64,000 nucleotides of DNA from Brevundimonas sp. (GTDB lineage Bacteria; Pseudomonadota; Alphaproteobacteria; Caulobacterales; Caulobacteraceae): contig NZ_JACESB010000004.1 of NCBI RefSeq assembly GCF_013912005.1, positions 1-64,000 of the forward strand, read 5' to 3'. The notes under the pieces are model-generated. The model saw only the letters and a program-made list of their open reading frames with translations. It ran no database searches and was not told the origin of the DNA. Below are positions 55,003 to 64,000 of this stretch, piece by piece. The translations under genes and the position numbers were made by a program. The stretch's first letter is position 1; the number at the start of each line of letters is the position of its first letter.

Positions 55003-55041
55003 AAGGGCCTCGCTCCTCCGGGAGCGGGGCCCTTTTTCTTT
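55003..55041 (+). terminator. Intrinsic terminator of the S9 peptidase
   Basis: Fourteen-base stem (55003-55016 with 55021-55034, one G-T pair) and a four-base loop, followed by TTTTTCTTT (55033-55041). It starts 24 bases after the stop codon. Confidence 0.92.
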
Positions 55042-55358
55042 GCGCCGCGGGCCTCAGCCACGGTCGCGCCCCGGCCTGCCGACCAGGCGGTCCCCGCCGC
55101 CCGTCTGCGCCCCCGGCGTCACCGTCGCCGGAGGGCGCCGCTCTCGCGCCGCCTGCAGCGCCGGGCAGCGCCGCCTCATCCGCGGCGGCGGCAATCCCTT
55201 CGTCCGGGGGCCGCACCCGCCCCGCCCGCAGGCCGGAGATTCCGGCCGCGGCGGCGCCGGCACAGCCGCAGGGCGCGTCGAGCGGCTGCGCCGGGGCCTC
55301 GCCCGAGGTCCCCTCACGGCCGCCGTCGCCTCCGGCCGGGCTGCCCCCGGGGTGCAGG
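55042..55358. other. Non-coding stretch between two facing terminators
   Basis: About 317 bases with only low-complexity Arg/Pro/Gly-rich open frames on both strands, no ribosome site and no recognisable protein. It is bounded by the terminator of the S9 peptidase and that of the TonB receptor. I see no RNA gene or repeat in it; it may be degraded sequence. Confidence 0.6.
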
Positions 55359-55391
55359 CAAAGAAAAAGGGCGGCCCTTGCGGGCCGCCCT
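55359..55391 (-). terminator. Intrinsic terminator of the second TonB receptor
   Basis: Ten-base perfect stem AGGGCGGCCC (55368-55377) / GGGCCGCCCT (55382-55391), loop TTGC, followed on the minus strand by TTTTTCTTT. It lies 22 bases past the receptor stop. Confidence 0.92.
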
Positions 55392-55413
55392 CCAGTCAGT
55401 TCTGTCGTCCGGA

Positions 55414-58400
55414 TCAGAAGGTCCGGCCGATCCCGAAGAACACCCGACGGCCGCGCATGTCGTAGCCGCTGAGCGCCGCGGTGCCGAGGCGGAACTCGCC
55501 GGTGTTCACCGCCGGCGGCCGCTCGTCCCACAGGTTCTGGATACCGGCCCGGAACGTCCAGTCGTTGACGCGCATGCGCACCGACGCCGTGTGGATGGTC
55601 GTGAACTCGGTATAGTACTTGTAGTAGGCGCAGTAGTTGTTGGCCGCCGAGCAGTCAGCGCTGCTGATGCCGTTGGTCAGATCGGCGTAGCGCGAGTTGG
55701 CGAACACATGGCCGCCCGCTTCCTCCACGTCCGAACCGCGACCGATGGCGTCGATGCCGTAGAACCAGGTGAGATCGCCCTGTTGCAGGGTGAAGTTCAG
55801 GTTCCCCGCATAGGCCGGGCCGTTGTAGTTGAACGTGTCGCCCAGGTAGTCTTCCTCGACGCCGCCCAGCAGGTTGACGTGATCCTCGAGCTTCCAGGTG
55901 TGCTGGCTCTCGATGGTCAGGTCGCCGAACGGCAGCTCGTGGTTGTAGCGGAAGGCCAGGTCGATGCCGCGGCTCGTCTGCTCCGCAATGTTCACGTAGC
56001 TGTTGTCGACGGTCAGGATGTAGAAGTTCGTCGGGTCGCGAGTGAACAGCGAACAGAAGTCGGTGTTTCCACGCAGGCACTGCTCGATGATGTTGTAGCC
56101 GCCGAACTGGTCCACCTGATCGTGGATCGCGATGTCGAAGTAGTCGACCGCCACGCTGAGGTCGATGAACGACGGGGTCCAGATGAAGCCGACGTTGAAG
56201 CTGTCGGCCGTTTCGGCCTCGAGGTAGCCGGCGCCGCCGATCGAGGAGACCGCCGCGCTGCTGCCGCCGACGGCGGTGTATTGCGCGGGGATGCCGAGGG
56301 CCGCGCAAGCCGTCTGGATCTCGGTGTCCACGCCGCTGTCGGTGTAGTCATAGCAGGGGTCGACAGCCGACTGACCGCTATAGCCGACCTGGGCGCCGAG
56401 GTAGAGTTCGTACAGCGCGGGAGCGCGGAACGAGGTGCCGTGGCTGGCCCGGATGCGGTATTCCGGCGTGATCTGCCAGTTCGCCGAGATCTTGTAGGTC
56501 TCGCTCGAACCATAGCTGTCGTAGTTCGACAGGCGGCCCGAGAGGTTCAGGGTCAGGTCCTCGGCGAACGGAGCCGCGCGCAGGATCGGCAGTTCGATCT
56601 CGGCGAAGGACTCGGTGATCGCGTCCGAGCCGGTCGTGCGGCCAGCGGAGGTGAACAGGGCGACGTTCCGGTTCCGGGCCTGGTAGCCCGGGGTGTCGTC
56701 GATCTCTTCCTCGCGGTACTGGAAGCCGAAGGCCGCGCCCACGTCGCCGGCCGGCAGGCTGAACAGGCGGTCGGTGGTGATCACGCCTTCGATGTAGGCG
56801 TAGTCATAGGTCGTGGTGTGGTCTTCCTCGAAGAACAGGAAGTTGCGCTCGGCGTCCGTGAACTGCCCCAGCAGAATGCGCTCGGACATCCACGGAATGC
56901 CGCCCGGCAGGTCGGCGCAGTTGAAGTTCGAGAAGTTGCCGCCCGCCGGATTGTTGGTGCAGGCCACGCCGGGGCTGTTCAGCGCCAGCAGACGGTCGAG
57001 GTAGATACGCGGACCGTTGTTGTAGACGCCGTCCGACAGCGAGTACTGGGCGTAGACGTCCCAGTCCCAGTCGCGCCCGAAGGCCGGGGCCTGGCCCCGC
57101 AGGCCGACGACGCCGCGGTAGTAGTCGATTTCCTGCGCCGAGCTCGACTCATAGGCCGTGACGGTGACGGCGTTGACCCCGAGGGTGTTGTTCGGGTTGC
57201 TGGCCGGCAGAACGTTCGAGGCGCCGAACAGGATGTTCCGCTGCGCGAAGTTCTGGAAGATCTGGGCCGCGCCGTTCTGCTCCGAGGAGCGGCGGTTGTA
57301 CAGCAGCTCGGTGTAGATCTCGGCGTCCGGGCTCAGATCATACCCGCCCGTGAAGGTCAGGGTGAAGCGCTCGCTCGGGCTGATCACCGTCGCGCGGTTC
57401 CAGATGTCCGAGTCGTAGGGCCCGTAGAGGTAGGTCCCGGGATAGCCGGCGCGGCCCCAGCGGGCGAACCCCTGGCCCGCCGCGATCGCCGGCGCGTTGT
57501 TGCCCGGAACCGCGTAGTTGTAGGCGCCGCCATAACGGGAGATCGGCACCAGGTTCATCGTACCGCCGAGCGCGGCGGGGAACGCAGCCTGGATGTAGCC
57601 GTTGGCGAGGTTGTAGCACTTGTAGTCGCCGGTGCGCGGATCGATGTAGTCGAGGCGACGGCTCTGGTCCGGCGAGAACAGGTAGTCCGCGGCGCAGCCC
57701 GTGTCGTCGCGATCTTCGCGGCGCAGCGCCCACTGCTTGTAGAATTCGCCCGAGACGTTGAAGTAGCCGTTGTCGAAGGTGCGGCCCCAGGTCGCGTCGC
57801 CGCGGACGATCTCGCCGCCGCCCTCGACCGTCTGGGTGGTCGCGATGTTGAAGGCGCCGCCGTCGAGGTTGCGCTTGGTGATGACGTTGATCACGCCGGC
57901 CACGGCGTCGGAGCCGTAGATCGACGAGGCGCCGTCCTTCAGGATGTCGAAGCGCTCGACCTGCGAGGCCGGGATGACGTTCAGGTCGAAGGCCTGCACC
58001 TGGCCGCGCGTACCGGCCGGACCGGCGCGACGGCCGTTCAGCAGGGTCAGGGTGCGCTGCGCGCCGAGGCCGCGGAGGGCGACCAGCTGGGTGCCGCCGC
58101 CGCCGGCGGTGACATAGCCCGTCAGCTGGTCGTTCCACTGGAACGAACCGGCCGCGAGGCTGGAGCCTTGCAGGGTCGCCGCGGCGTCGATGTTGCCCTT
58201 CAGTTCCTGCTGCTCGGTGGTGATCACCTGGATCGGCTGGGCGCTGGTGAACTCGTTGCGGCGAATCCGCGAGCCGGTGACCACGACCTCGTCGAGGCGG
58301 GTGCCGGTCTGCTGCTGGCGCTCAGACTCTTCCGTCTGCGCCGGCTGCTGGGCGGTCGTGGTGGCGGTTTGCGCCAGGGCGGCCGACGACAGAGCCATAG

Positions 58401-58449
58401 CCCCTGCCAGAATGGTCGTCCCGAAAAGGTGCTTGCGCTGGAGAAGCAT
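55414..58449 (-). CDS. Large TonB-dependent receptor
   Basis: Outer-membrane transporter, 1011 aa. ATG 58449 begins a signal peptide (MLLQRKHLFGTTILAGAMAL...ALAQ). A Gln/Thr-rich spacer leads to the TonB-box region RLDEVVVTGSRIRRNEF, typical of Caulobacterales receptors. Then come the plug (VALRGLGAQRTLTLLNGRRA, VERFDILKDGASSIYGSDAV) and a barrel ending FGIGRTF. It has several Cys in extracellular loops (CAADYLF, CTNNPAGGNFSNFNCADL). The TGSRI type often imports peptides or plant-derived compounds; with the neighbouring S9 peptidase a peptide role is plausible but unproven. The 155 bases before it may hold the promoter; I see no clear box. Confidence 0.9.
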   Translation of the reverse strand: MLLQRKHLFGTTILAGAMALSSAALAQTATTTAQQPAQTEESERQQQTGTRLDEVVVTGSRIRRNEFTSAQPIQVITTEQQELKGNIDAAATLQGSSLAAGSFQWNDQLTGYVTAGGGGTQLVALRGLGAQRTLTLLNGRRAGPAGTRGQVQAFDLNVIPASQVERFDILKDGASSIYGSDAVAGVINVITKRNLDGGAFNIATTQTVEGGGEIVRGDATWGRTFDNGYFNVSGEFYKQWALRREDRDDTGCAADYLFSPDQSRRLDYIDPRTGDYKCYNLANGYIQAAFPAALGGTMNLVPISRYGGAYNYAVPGNNAPAIAAGQGFARWGRAGYPGTYLYGPYDSDIWNRATVISPSERFTLTFTGGYDLSPDAEIYTELLYNRRSSEQNGAAQIFQNFAQRNILFGASNVLPASNPNNTLGVNAVTVTAYESSSAQEIDYYRGVVGLRGQAPAFGRDWDWDVYAQYSLSDGVYNNGPRIYLDRLLALNSPGVACTNNPAGGNFSNFNCADLPGGIPWMSERILLGQFTDAERNFLFFEEDHTTTYDYAYIEGVITTDRLFSLPAGDVGAAFGFQYREEEIDDTPGYQARNRNVALFTSAGRTTGSDAITESFAEIELPILRAAPFAEDLTLNLSGRLSNYDSYGSSETYKISANWQITPEYRIRASHGTSFRAPALYELYLGAQVGYSGQSAVDPCYDYTDSGVDTEIQTACAALGIPAQYTAVGGSSAAVSSIGGAGYLEAETADSFNVGFIWTPSFIDLSVAVDYFDIAIHDQVDQFGGYNIIEQCLRGNTDFCSLFTRDPTNFYILTVDNSYVNIAEQTSRGIDLAFRYNHELPFGDLTIESQHTWKLEDHVNLLGGVEEDYLGDTFNYNGPAYAGNLNFTLQQGDLTWFYGIDAIGRGSDVEEAGGHVFANSRYADLTNGISSADCSAANNYCAYYKYYTEFTTIHTASVRMRVNDWTFRAGIQNLWDERPPAVNTGEFRLGTAALSGYDMRGRRVFFGIGRTF

Positions 58450-58604
58450 GGATTGGAGGCCCCCAAAACGAGAGAAAGATGGGCGCCTGAGCGCACCCAT
58501 TGCCGCCAGCATTAATGGGGCCGGCGGACCGCACAAGCTTCCTGAACCTATTTTGACGCCTTCAGGTCACGAATGTTACAATCAGGACACAGTTTGGACG
58601 CGGT

Positions 58605-59927
58605 TCAGAGATTTTCCCGCAACCACCCCGCCGCCCGCGCGACGAGCCCGCCGGAATGGGCCCGCGGCGCGTCGGCGGCGGTGATCTGGCGGGACATCAG
58701 CTTGCGGGCGGAGACGGCCTCGCGCGGGCCGTAGGCGGCGCGCAGCAGGACGCCGGCGGCCGAGCAGAAGGCGGGGCCCGAGGCGGCGTCGGCCAGGTGG
58801 GGCGCGCGCTGGGGCTTGCCCAGCCGCACCGGACGATCGAACACCCGCACCGCCAGTTCCCGCACGCCGTTCAGCTGGCTGGCCCCGCCGGTCAGGACCA
58901 GGCCGGCGCCCGGCTCCAGCCCGACGCCGGCGTTACGCAGGCGGTCCCGCAGCAGCTCGAGGGTTTCCTCGACGCGGGGCGCGATGACGGTCTTCAGCAT
59001 GGCGCGCGGCACCACCACCGGGCCGGCCGAGGGGTCCTCGCCGCGCGGCGGCGCCTCCAGCATCTCGCGGTCCTCATTGGCCGACGCCATGGCCGAGCCG
59101 TGCAGGGTCTTGAGGCGCTCCGCCCCGGCGCGGGAGGTGGACAGGCCGCGGGCGATGTCGGCGGTGACGTGGTCGCCGCCGACGTTCAGCGACTCGATAT
59201 GCAGCAGGCTGCGGCCGCCCCAGACGGCCGCCGAGGTCGCCCCGCCGCCCATGTCGATGCAAACGCAGCCGAGGTCCATCTCGTCGTCCTCAAGGGCGGC
59301 GAGCGAGGAGGCCACCGGCGCCGCCACCACGCCCTGCAGGTCGAGGTGGGCCAGCTCGAGGCAGTGGCCGAGGGCGGTGAAGGCGCTTTCGGCCATGGAG
59401 ACGACCAGCAGGTCGAGGCCGAGCGAATGGCCGCGCATGGCCCGGGGATCGTGCACCCCGCGCGCCCCGTCCACGGACCAGGCGATGGGCAGGACGTGGA
59501 TCGGCCGCCGGTTCGGCAGGCGAATCTGGGCCAGCGCCATGCCGATGGCGCGCGCGAGATCGGCGTCGCCGACGGGATTCTGGCCGAGCGACACCCGCGC
59601 CTGCACCCGATGGCTGGCCATCTGGCCGATCGCCGTGGTGACCACGACGCCGGAGACCGGGGCGCCGGCGGCGCGTTCGGCGCGTTCGACGGCGTGGCCG
59701 ATGGCCTGGGCCGCCTCATCCATGTTGACGATGCCGCCGCCGCGCACGCCGCGCGACTGGACGTGGCCGGCGCCGGCCACCCGGATGGTGCGGTCGGCGT
59801 GGCGGACGCCCTCCGGCTTCATGATGAAGCAGCCGACCTTGGACTGACCCAGGTCGAGGGCCGCCACCACGGGCGCGCGGCCGGCCGCGCTGCGGGCTTC
59901 GCTGGTTCTGTCAGGCGTCCGGGCCAT
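58605..59927 (-). CDS. ftsA: Cell division protein FtsA
   Basis: Actin-like protein that tethers FtsZ to the membrane, 440 aa. Features: VVAALDLGQSKVGCFIMKPE (phosphate 1), VRGGGIVNMDEAAQAIGHAV (1C domain region), GCVCIDMGGGATSAAVWGG (phosphate 2), GLVLTGGASQLNGVRELAVR (adenosine motif). The C-terminal amphipathic helix GGLVARAAGWLRENL is the membrane anchor. It follows ftsQ by four bases. Unlike the usual arrangement, ftsZ is not next; two unrelated genes and three terminators lie between. Confidence 0.95.
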   Translation of the reverse strand: MARTPDRTSEARSAAGRAPVVAALDLGQSKVGCFIMKPEGVRHADRTIRVAGAGHVQSRGVRGGGIVNMDEAAQAIGHAVERAERAAGAPVSGVVVTTAIGQMASHRVQARVSLGQNPVGDADLARAIGMALAQIRLPNRRPIHVLPIAWSVDGARGVHDPRAMRGHSLGLDLLVVSMAESAFTALGHCLELAHLDLQGVVAAPVASSLAALEDDEMDLGCVCIDMGGGATSAAVWGGRSLLHIESLNVGGDHVTADIARGLSTSRAGAERLKTLHGSAMASANEDREMLEAPPRGEDPSAGPVVVPRAMLKTVIAPRVEETLELLRDRLRNAGVGLEPGAGLVLTGGASQLNGVRELAVRVFDRPVRLGKPQRAPHLADAASGPAFCSAAGVLLRAAYGPREAVSARKLMSRQITAADAPRAHSGGLVARAAGWLRENL

Positions 59928-59931
59928 TCCT

Positions 59932-60816
59932 TCAAGCGTCTCCGGCCGACGGTCGCACCGCGACCTGATCGGGGGTTCTGAGGTCGATGCGGGCGAAGCC
60001 CAGCTCCAGCAGGCGTTCGCGCTGGTCGAGGGCGTCGAGCTGGATCAGGGCCGCCTCGGCGTCCGTGGCCGGCAGCTGGATCAGGCTGCCGTCCTTCAGG
60101 CGCAGGTCCCAGCGCCGCTCGTCGACGCGGACCAGCGCCTCCATGCGCGCCTGCAGCCGGGGCCGCTGGGCCAGCAGGGGCAGGATCTCGGCCGCCGCCT
60201 GTTCGGCTCCCTTGCCGACCACGAGCGGCAGCGCGGGATAGCGGCCGGGGTCGGCGCCGCGGATGATCTGGCCCTGGCCGTCGATCACCCAGGCGCGGCC
60301 GCCGGTCTGCCACACCGCCAGGCGGTCGTGCTCGGTGACATCGACGATCAGGGTGTCCGGCAGCAGGCGCACGACGCGGGCGGAACGGACCCAGCCGACC
60401 TGTTCGACCCGCTCGCGCACCGCGTCGAGGTCGATCGAGGTCATCGGCTGGCCGGCGGGCAGCTGGACGGCGCGCTGGATGTCGCGGGTCGCCTCGGGGC
60501 TCTCGCCCTCGATGAACACCTTCTCCAGCTTCAGGCCGAGACCGACGGCGACGCCGTCGACGCCGCGGCTGAACGAGGCGCCGATGCGCTCGGCGCGGGC
60601 GCCGGTCGCCAGCAGGGCGGCGAGAAGGAGACCGCCGGCGGCGATGGAGATGACGACGGCGCGGGGCGAGAGGTCGAGACGGCCGATCGCCGCCATCTTG
60701 CCGGGGATGGCCGAAGCGTTGCGCGGCGCGCGGCCGCGGCCCTGCGGGCGGGGAGCGCCGCGTCGCGCAGGTTGACTCGCACTCTGTCGCCGACCGCCGC
60801 GAACTACCGCGGGCAT
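59932..60816 (-). CDS. ftsQ: Cell division protein FtsQ
   Basis: Bitopic divisome protein, 294 aa from ATG 60816, chosen because GGAGG lies seven bases upstream; GTG 60837 is an alternative. An Arg-rich cytoplasmic tail (about 1-55) is followed by one membrane helix ([20 protein letters not shown]), then the POTRA domain ([40 protein letters not shown]) and the beta domain with [20 protein letters not shown]. It overlaps the ddl 3' end by 13 bases, indicating coupled translation. Confidence 0.93.
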   Translation of the reverse strand: MPAVVRGGRRQSASQPARRGAPRPQGRGRAPRNASAIPGKMAAIGRLDLSPRAVVISIAAGGLLLAALLATGARAERIGASFSRGVDGVAVGLGLKLEKVFIEGESPEATRDIQRAVQLPAGQPMTSIDLDAVRERVEQVGWVRSARVVRLLPDTLIVDVTEHDRLAVWQTGGRAWVIDGQGQIIRGADPGRYPALPLVVGKGAEQAAAEILPLLAQRPRLQARMEALVRVDERRWDLRLKDGSLIQLPATDAEAALIQLDALDQRERLLELGFARIDLRTPDQVAVRPSAGDA

Positions 60817-61742
60817 GAGGCGTCCTCCACCATCCACCGGACCAGGTCTCGATACCCAATCCCGACATGGGCGGCCTGCTCGGGGGCGAGCGAGGTCGAG
60901 GTCATGCCGGGTTGGGTGTTGACCTCCAGAAGAACGAGAACGTCGTTAAGATCGTCATAACGGAAGTCGGATCGGGAAACGCCCCGGCAACCAAGAGCGG
61001 CGTGGGCGCGCTCGGCCTGGCGCAGCGCCGCCTCGAACACGTGCGGCGGCAGCTCGGCCGGCAGCTTGTGGACGGATCCGCCGGGCGCGTACTTGGCCTC
61101 GTAGTCGTAGAAGCCCTTGACCGGCGTGATGTCGGTGACCGTGAGCGCGCGCGGCCCCGCCGCCTCCCCGATCACGGCGACGGCCAGCTCCTTGCCGGGG
61201 ATGTAGGGCTCGACCATGACCTGCTCGCCGTAGGCCCAGTCGGCGGCGCCGACCTCGGCCTGCGGACCGTTGGCGCCTGCGGGAACGAGGAACACGCCGA
61301 CGGACGAGCCCTCGGCGTTGGGCTTGATCACATAGGGCGGCTCGAGGACGTGGCGGCGGGCGACCTCGAAGCGGTCGTAGAGACCGCCGCCGGGCACCGT
61401 CACCCCGGCCGCGCGCAGCACAGCCTTTGACTTGTCCTTGTCCATGGCGAGGGCGGAGGCCAGCACGCCGGAGTGGGTGTACGGGATCTGCAGGGTCTCG
61501 AGGATCCCCTGCACGCAGCCGTCCTCGCCCCAGACGCCGTGCAGGGCGTTGAAGGCGACGTCGGGCCGGAGGTCGGCGAGCACCCCCGCCAGGTCGCGCC
61601 CGGCGTCGACCCGGGTGACCCGGGCGACCTGCCCTTCCAGCGCGTCGGCGCAGCCCCGGCCGGAGTCGAGGGAAACCTCCCGCTCCGGCGACAGCCCGCC
61701 CATCAGGACGGCGACGTGCAGCTCGGACAGGGGGCGGTTCAT
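60804..61742 (-). CDS. ddl: D-alanine--D-alanine ligase
   Basis: ATP-grasp ligase making D-Ala-D-Ala for peptidoglycan, 312 aa. Motifs: [75 protein letters not shown] and the metal-binding [20 protein letters not shown]. It lies downstream of murB across a 133-base gap containing an inverted repeat and a GTTAAGGA element, so a promoter for ddl-ftsQ-ftsA may lie there. GGAG is eight bases before the ATG. Confidence 0.95.
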   Translation of the reverse strand: MNRPLSELHVAVLMGGLSPEREVSLDSGRGCADALEGQVARVTRVDAGRDLAGVLADLRPDVAFNALHGVWGEDGCVQGILETLQIPYTHSGVLASALAMDKDKSKAVLRAAGVTVPGGGLYDRFEVARRHVLEPPYVIKPNAEGSSVGVFLVPAGANGPQAEVGAADWAYGEQVMVEPYIPGKELAVAVIGEAAGPRALTVTDITPVKGFYDYEAKYAPGGSVHKLPAELPPHVFEAALRQAERAHAALGCRGVSRSDFRYDDLNDVLVLLEVNTQPGMTSTSLAPEQAAHVGIGYRDLVRWMVEDASCPR

Positions 61743-61809
61743 GAGGGGCTCCGGAACAGTCGACGGAATGCGCCGATCGTCCTTAACAGCGCGTCAACCA
61801 ACGGAAGGT

Positions 61810-61891
61810 GCTAGGGGCTAGGGATTAGGTTCTAGGGGAGTTGGAGGAAGAGCCGTCGGGACTAAACCCTAGCCCCTAGCCCCTAGAACCT
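61810..61891. repeat. Inverted CTAGGGG repeat at the murB/ddl junction
   Basis: Two arms built from GGGGCTA-like units. Arm pair 1: 61810-61823 with 61867-61880, 14 bases, perfect. Arm pair 2: 61827-61838 (AGGTTCTAGGGG) with 61880-61891, 12 bases, perfect. The right arm encodes the last residues and stop codon of murB. It looks like a dispersed, mobile-type palindromic repeat and is unlike the local sequence. It may also act as a terminator or pause site. Confidence 0.85.
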
Positions 61892-62802
61892 GGAACCTGG
61901 ACCTGCTTCCGGCCAATGCGCCGGATCTCCCAGTCGAGCTGGATCCCCGTCTTCGCCAGCACGTCGGCGCGGACGGCCTCGCCCAGCCCCTCGATGTCGG
62001 CGGCGGTCGCCTCGCCGGGGTTGATCATGAAATTCGAGTGCAGTTCCGAGAACCTGGCCCCGCCGCCGGTGACGGCGTGCAGCCGGCCGCGCCATCCGGC
62101 CTCGTCGACCAGCTTCCAGGAGGAATGGCCCTCGGGGTTCTTGAAGGTCGACCCGCCGGTCTTCTCGCGGATCGGCTGCGTCTGCTCGCGTCGGGACGTG
62201 ATCTCGTCGATGCGCGCCTGCACGGCGGCGGGATCATCGGGCGTCCCGCGGAAGGTCGCCTCCAGCCAGATGATGTCGGCCGGCGCCTCCGAGTGACGGT
62301 AGGTGTAGCCGAAGTCGGCAAGGTCGTAGTCGACCCGCTCCCCCGTCCGCCGCAGGCCCCGCGCCGAGACCAGCACGTCCTTCGTCTCCGAGCCGTAGCA
62401 GCCGGCGTTCATGGTCAGGGCGCCGCCGATCGTGCCCGGGATGCCGGCGTAGAACTCCAAGCCCGCGATCCCGGCCTTCGCGGAGGCCCTGGCCACCATG
62501 GAGTCCAGCGCGCCGGCGCCGGCGGTGATGGTGTCGCCCTCGGCCGTCACCTGCGCCCACGAGCGGCCGGCGAGGCGGATCACCACGCCCTCGACCCCGC
62601 CGTCGCGGACGATGACGTTGGACCCGACGCCGAGAATGGTCACCGGCACGGCCGGATCGAGCGCCCGGAGGAAGTCGGCCAGGTCGTCGGCGTCCGCCGG
62701 AATGAACAGGGCGTCGGCGGCGCCGCCGACCCGGAACCAGGTGTAGGGGCCGAGCGGCTCGTCGCGGAGCAGCTTGCCGCGGGCTGCGGGCAGGTCGATC
62801 AC
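61876..62802 (-). CDS. murB: UDP-N-acetylenolpyruvoylglucosamine reductase
   Basis: FAD-dependent reductase giving UDP-MurNAc, 308 aa. GTG 62802 is the start: GGAGG lies eight bases upstream and the codon overlaps the murC stop (GTGA). Motifs: [40 protein letters not shown] (FAD), [60 protein letters not shown] and [11 protein letters not shown], with the active-site Ser in GGSTFKNP. The last codons (QVPGSRG) and the stop are supplied by the CTAGGGG repeat, so its C-terminus has been altered. Confidence 0.95.
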   Translation of the reverse strand: MIDLPAARGKLLRDEPLGPYTWFRVGGAADALFIPADADDLADFLRALDPAVPVTILGVGSNVIVRDGGVEGVVIRLAGRSWAQVTAEGDTITAGAGALDSMVARASAKAGIAGLEFYAGIPGTIGGALTMNAGCYGSETKDVLVSARGLRRTGERVDYDLADFGYTYRHSEAPADIIWLEATFRGTPDDPAAVQARIDEITSRREQTQPIREKTGGSTFKNPEGHSSWKLVDEAGWRGRLHAVTGGGARFSELHSNFMINPGEATAADIEGLGEAVRADVLAKTGIQLDWEIRRIGRKQVQVPGSRG

Positions 62803-64000
62803 GCGAGCGCCTCCAGTTGCTCCGGCAGGGCGTAGGCCCACTGGGTGATGTCGCCGGCGCCGAGGCAGACGACGAGGTCGCCCGGCTTCGTCTCGGCGCG
62901 GATCACGGCCGGCAGGGCGTCGACCCCCTCCAGCGCCTGCACCGAACGATGGCCGAAGCGGCGGACGCCCTCGACCAGGGCGTCCTTGTCGACCCCTTCG
63001 ATCGGGGCTTCGCCCGCCGGATAGACGTCGGCGACGATCACCGAGTCGGCGTCGGAGAAGCAGGTCGAGAACTCCTCCATCAGGTCGCGCAGGCGGGTGT
63101 AGCGGTGCGGCTGGACGACGGCGATCACGCGGCCCTCGGCCACCTGGCGGGCGGCCTTCAGCACGGCGGCGATCTCCACCGGGTGGTGGCCGTAGTCGTC
63201 GACGATGCGGACGCCGTCGACGACCCCGGTGGTGGTGAAGCGGCGCTTGACCCCGCCGAAACCGGCGAGGCCGGCCCGGATCGCCTCGTCCGAGACGTCG
63301 AGCTCGCGGGCCACGGCGATGGCGGCCAAGGCGTTGGAGACGTTGTGCCAGCCCGCCATCGGCAGGTGCAGCCCGGTGATGCGGATCGGCTCCTCCAGGG
63401 CGGCGAGCCCCTGCTGCTGGATGACCACGTCGAAACGGGCGCCGTCGGGGCGCATGTCGCAGTTCTCGGCGCGGACCATGGCCTGCGGGTTGAGGCCGTA
63501 GGTCACCAGCCGCCGGTTGTCGATCGAGGCGACCAGCCGCTGCACCTCGGGATGGTCGAGACAGACGGCGGCGAAGCCGTAGAAGGGGATGTTCTCGACG
63601 AAGTCCACGAACGCCTTCCGCACCCCGTCGAAGTCGCCGTAGTGGTCGAGGTGCTCGGGGTCGATGTTGGTGACGATGGCCACCGTCGACTTGAGCCGCA
63701 GGAAGCTGCCGTCGCTCTCATCCGCCTCGACCACGATCCAGTCGCCGTCGCCGACCTTGGCGTTGGTGCCGTAGGCGTTGATGATGCCGCCGTTGACGAC
63801 GGTGGGGTCGAGCCCGGCGGCGTCCAGCACCGCGGCGACCATGGAGGTGGTGGTGGTCTTGCCGTGGGTGCCGCCCACCGCGATCGAGAATTGCAGGCGC
63901 ATCAGCTCGGCGAGCATCTCGGCGCGCCGGACCAGCGGGATGCGGCGCTCGCGCGCGACGACCATCTCCGGGTTCGAGGGCTTCACGGCGGTGGAATAGA
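62799..64000 (-). CDS. murC: UDP-N-acetylmuramate--L-alanine ligase, N-terminus outside window
   Basis: Adds L-Ala to UDP-MurNAc. About 400 codons are visible; the frame stays open to base 64000, so the start is beyond the window (the GTG at 63986 is internal, within [10 protein letters not shown]). Visible: the ATP-binding [72 protein letters not shown], and [20 protein letters not shown] with [14 protein letters not shown]. First of the visible dcw genes, coupled to murB by GTGA. Confidence 0.96.
   Translation of the reverse strand, partial: YSTAVKPSNPEMVVARERRIPLVRRAEMLAELMRLQFSIAVGGTHGKTTTTSMVAAVLDAAGLDPTVVNGGIINAYGTNAKVGDGDWIVVEADESDGSFLRLKSTVAIVTNIDPEHLDHYGDFDGVRKAFVDFVENIPFYGFAAVCLDHPEVQRLVASIDNRRLVTYGLNPQAMVRAENCDMRPDGARFDVVIQQQGLAALEEPIRITGLHLPMAGWHNVSNALAAIAVARELDVSDEAIRAGLAGFGGVKRRFTTTGVVDGVRIVDDYGHHPVEIAAVLKAARQVAEGRVIAVVQPHRYTRLRDLMEEFSTCFSDADSVIVADVYPAGEAPIEGVDKDALVEGVRRFGHRSVQALEGVDALPAVIRAETKPGDLVVCLGAGDITQWAYALPEQLEALA

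Noticed and set aside
55040-55465. Possible small genes between the S9 peptidase and TonB receptor terminators
   Set aside because: Arg/Pro-rich frames on both strands, no ribosome sites, and one frame runs through both terminator stems.
62799-63986. murC starting at GTG 63986
   Set aside because: The frame continues with conserved sequence to the window edge and the MurC N-terminal domain would be missing; the gene is simply cut.

Overview
This is a very GC-rich alphaproteobacterial chromosome segment. It most resembles Caulobacterales, Brevundimonas or a close relative; that is inference from gene content, not a database match. The evidence is a dcw division/cell-wall cluster (murC-murB-ddl-ftsQ-ftsA ... 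ftsZ, lpxC), lgt-midA-pgeF order, several TonB-dependent receptors, a CtrA-like box and a GANTC (CcrM) site in front of ftsZ, and sequences resembling GGAAC-N18/19-TT general-stress promoters.

Layout: (1) 1-7.1 kb: start of a type II secretion operon (gspC, gspD running off the left edge), a TonB-dependent receptor with a beta-helix lipoprotein, and a prepilin peptidase (gspO). (2) 7.2-9.2 kb: an XRE regulator, then a compact stress operon (SWIB protein, SDR dehydrogenase, disordered protein). (3) 9.2-24.0 kb: two divergent, translationally coupled operons for nucleotide sugars, inositol and glycosyl transfer. They encode UDP-glucose dehydrogenase, a glycosidase with reordered barrel halves, a methyltransferase, a histidine phosphatase, inositol-3-phosphate synthase, two epimerases, four glycosyltransferases (the last fused to a UDP-glucuronate decarboxylase), an MDR dehydrogenase and a Gfo/Idh oxidoreductase. 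No transporter or polymerase is present, and the product is unknown. (4) 24.0-30.3 kb: an exported M16 peptidase and an exported TolB-propeller/amidohydrolase. (5) 30.3-39.7 kb: a respiratory island with caa3 oxidase (CtaC, a fused CtaD/E), cytochromes c, b561, CtaG, PQQ glucose dehydrogenase and a Cys-rich copper storage protein. (6) 39.7-46.98 kb: GST, NupC, IlvE, an OmpR/EnvZ-type two-component pair, ProC, a YbjN protein and UbiK. (7) 47.1-64 kb: lgt-midA-pgeF, lpxC, ftsZ, then an S9 peptidase and a large TonB receptor inserted between ftsZ and ftsA, then ftsA-ftsQ-ddl-murB-murC running off the right edge.

How the genes may work together: region 3 should make UDP-glucuronate, UDP-xylose and myo-inositol phosphate and assemble them into a glycoside or glycoconjugate. 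Region 5 could couple periplasmic sugar oxidation to a copper-containing oxidase. Regions 1 and 7 serve the envelope. I see no tRNA, rRNA, CRISPR array, insertion sequence or prophage.
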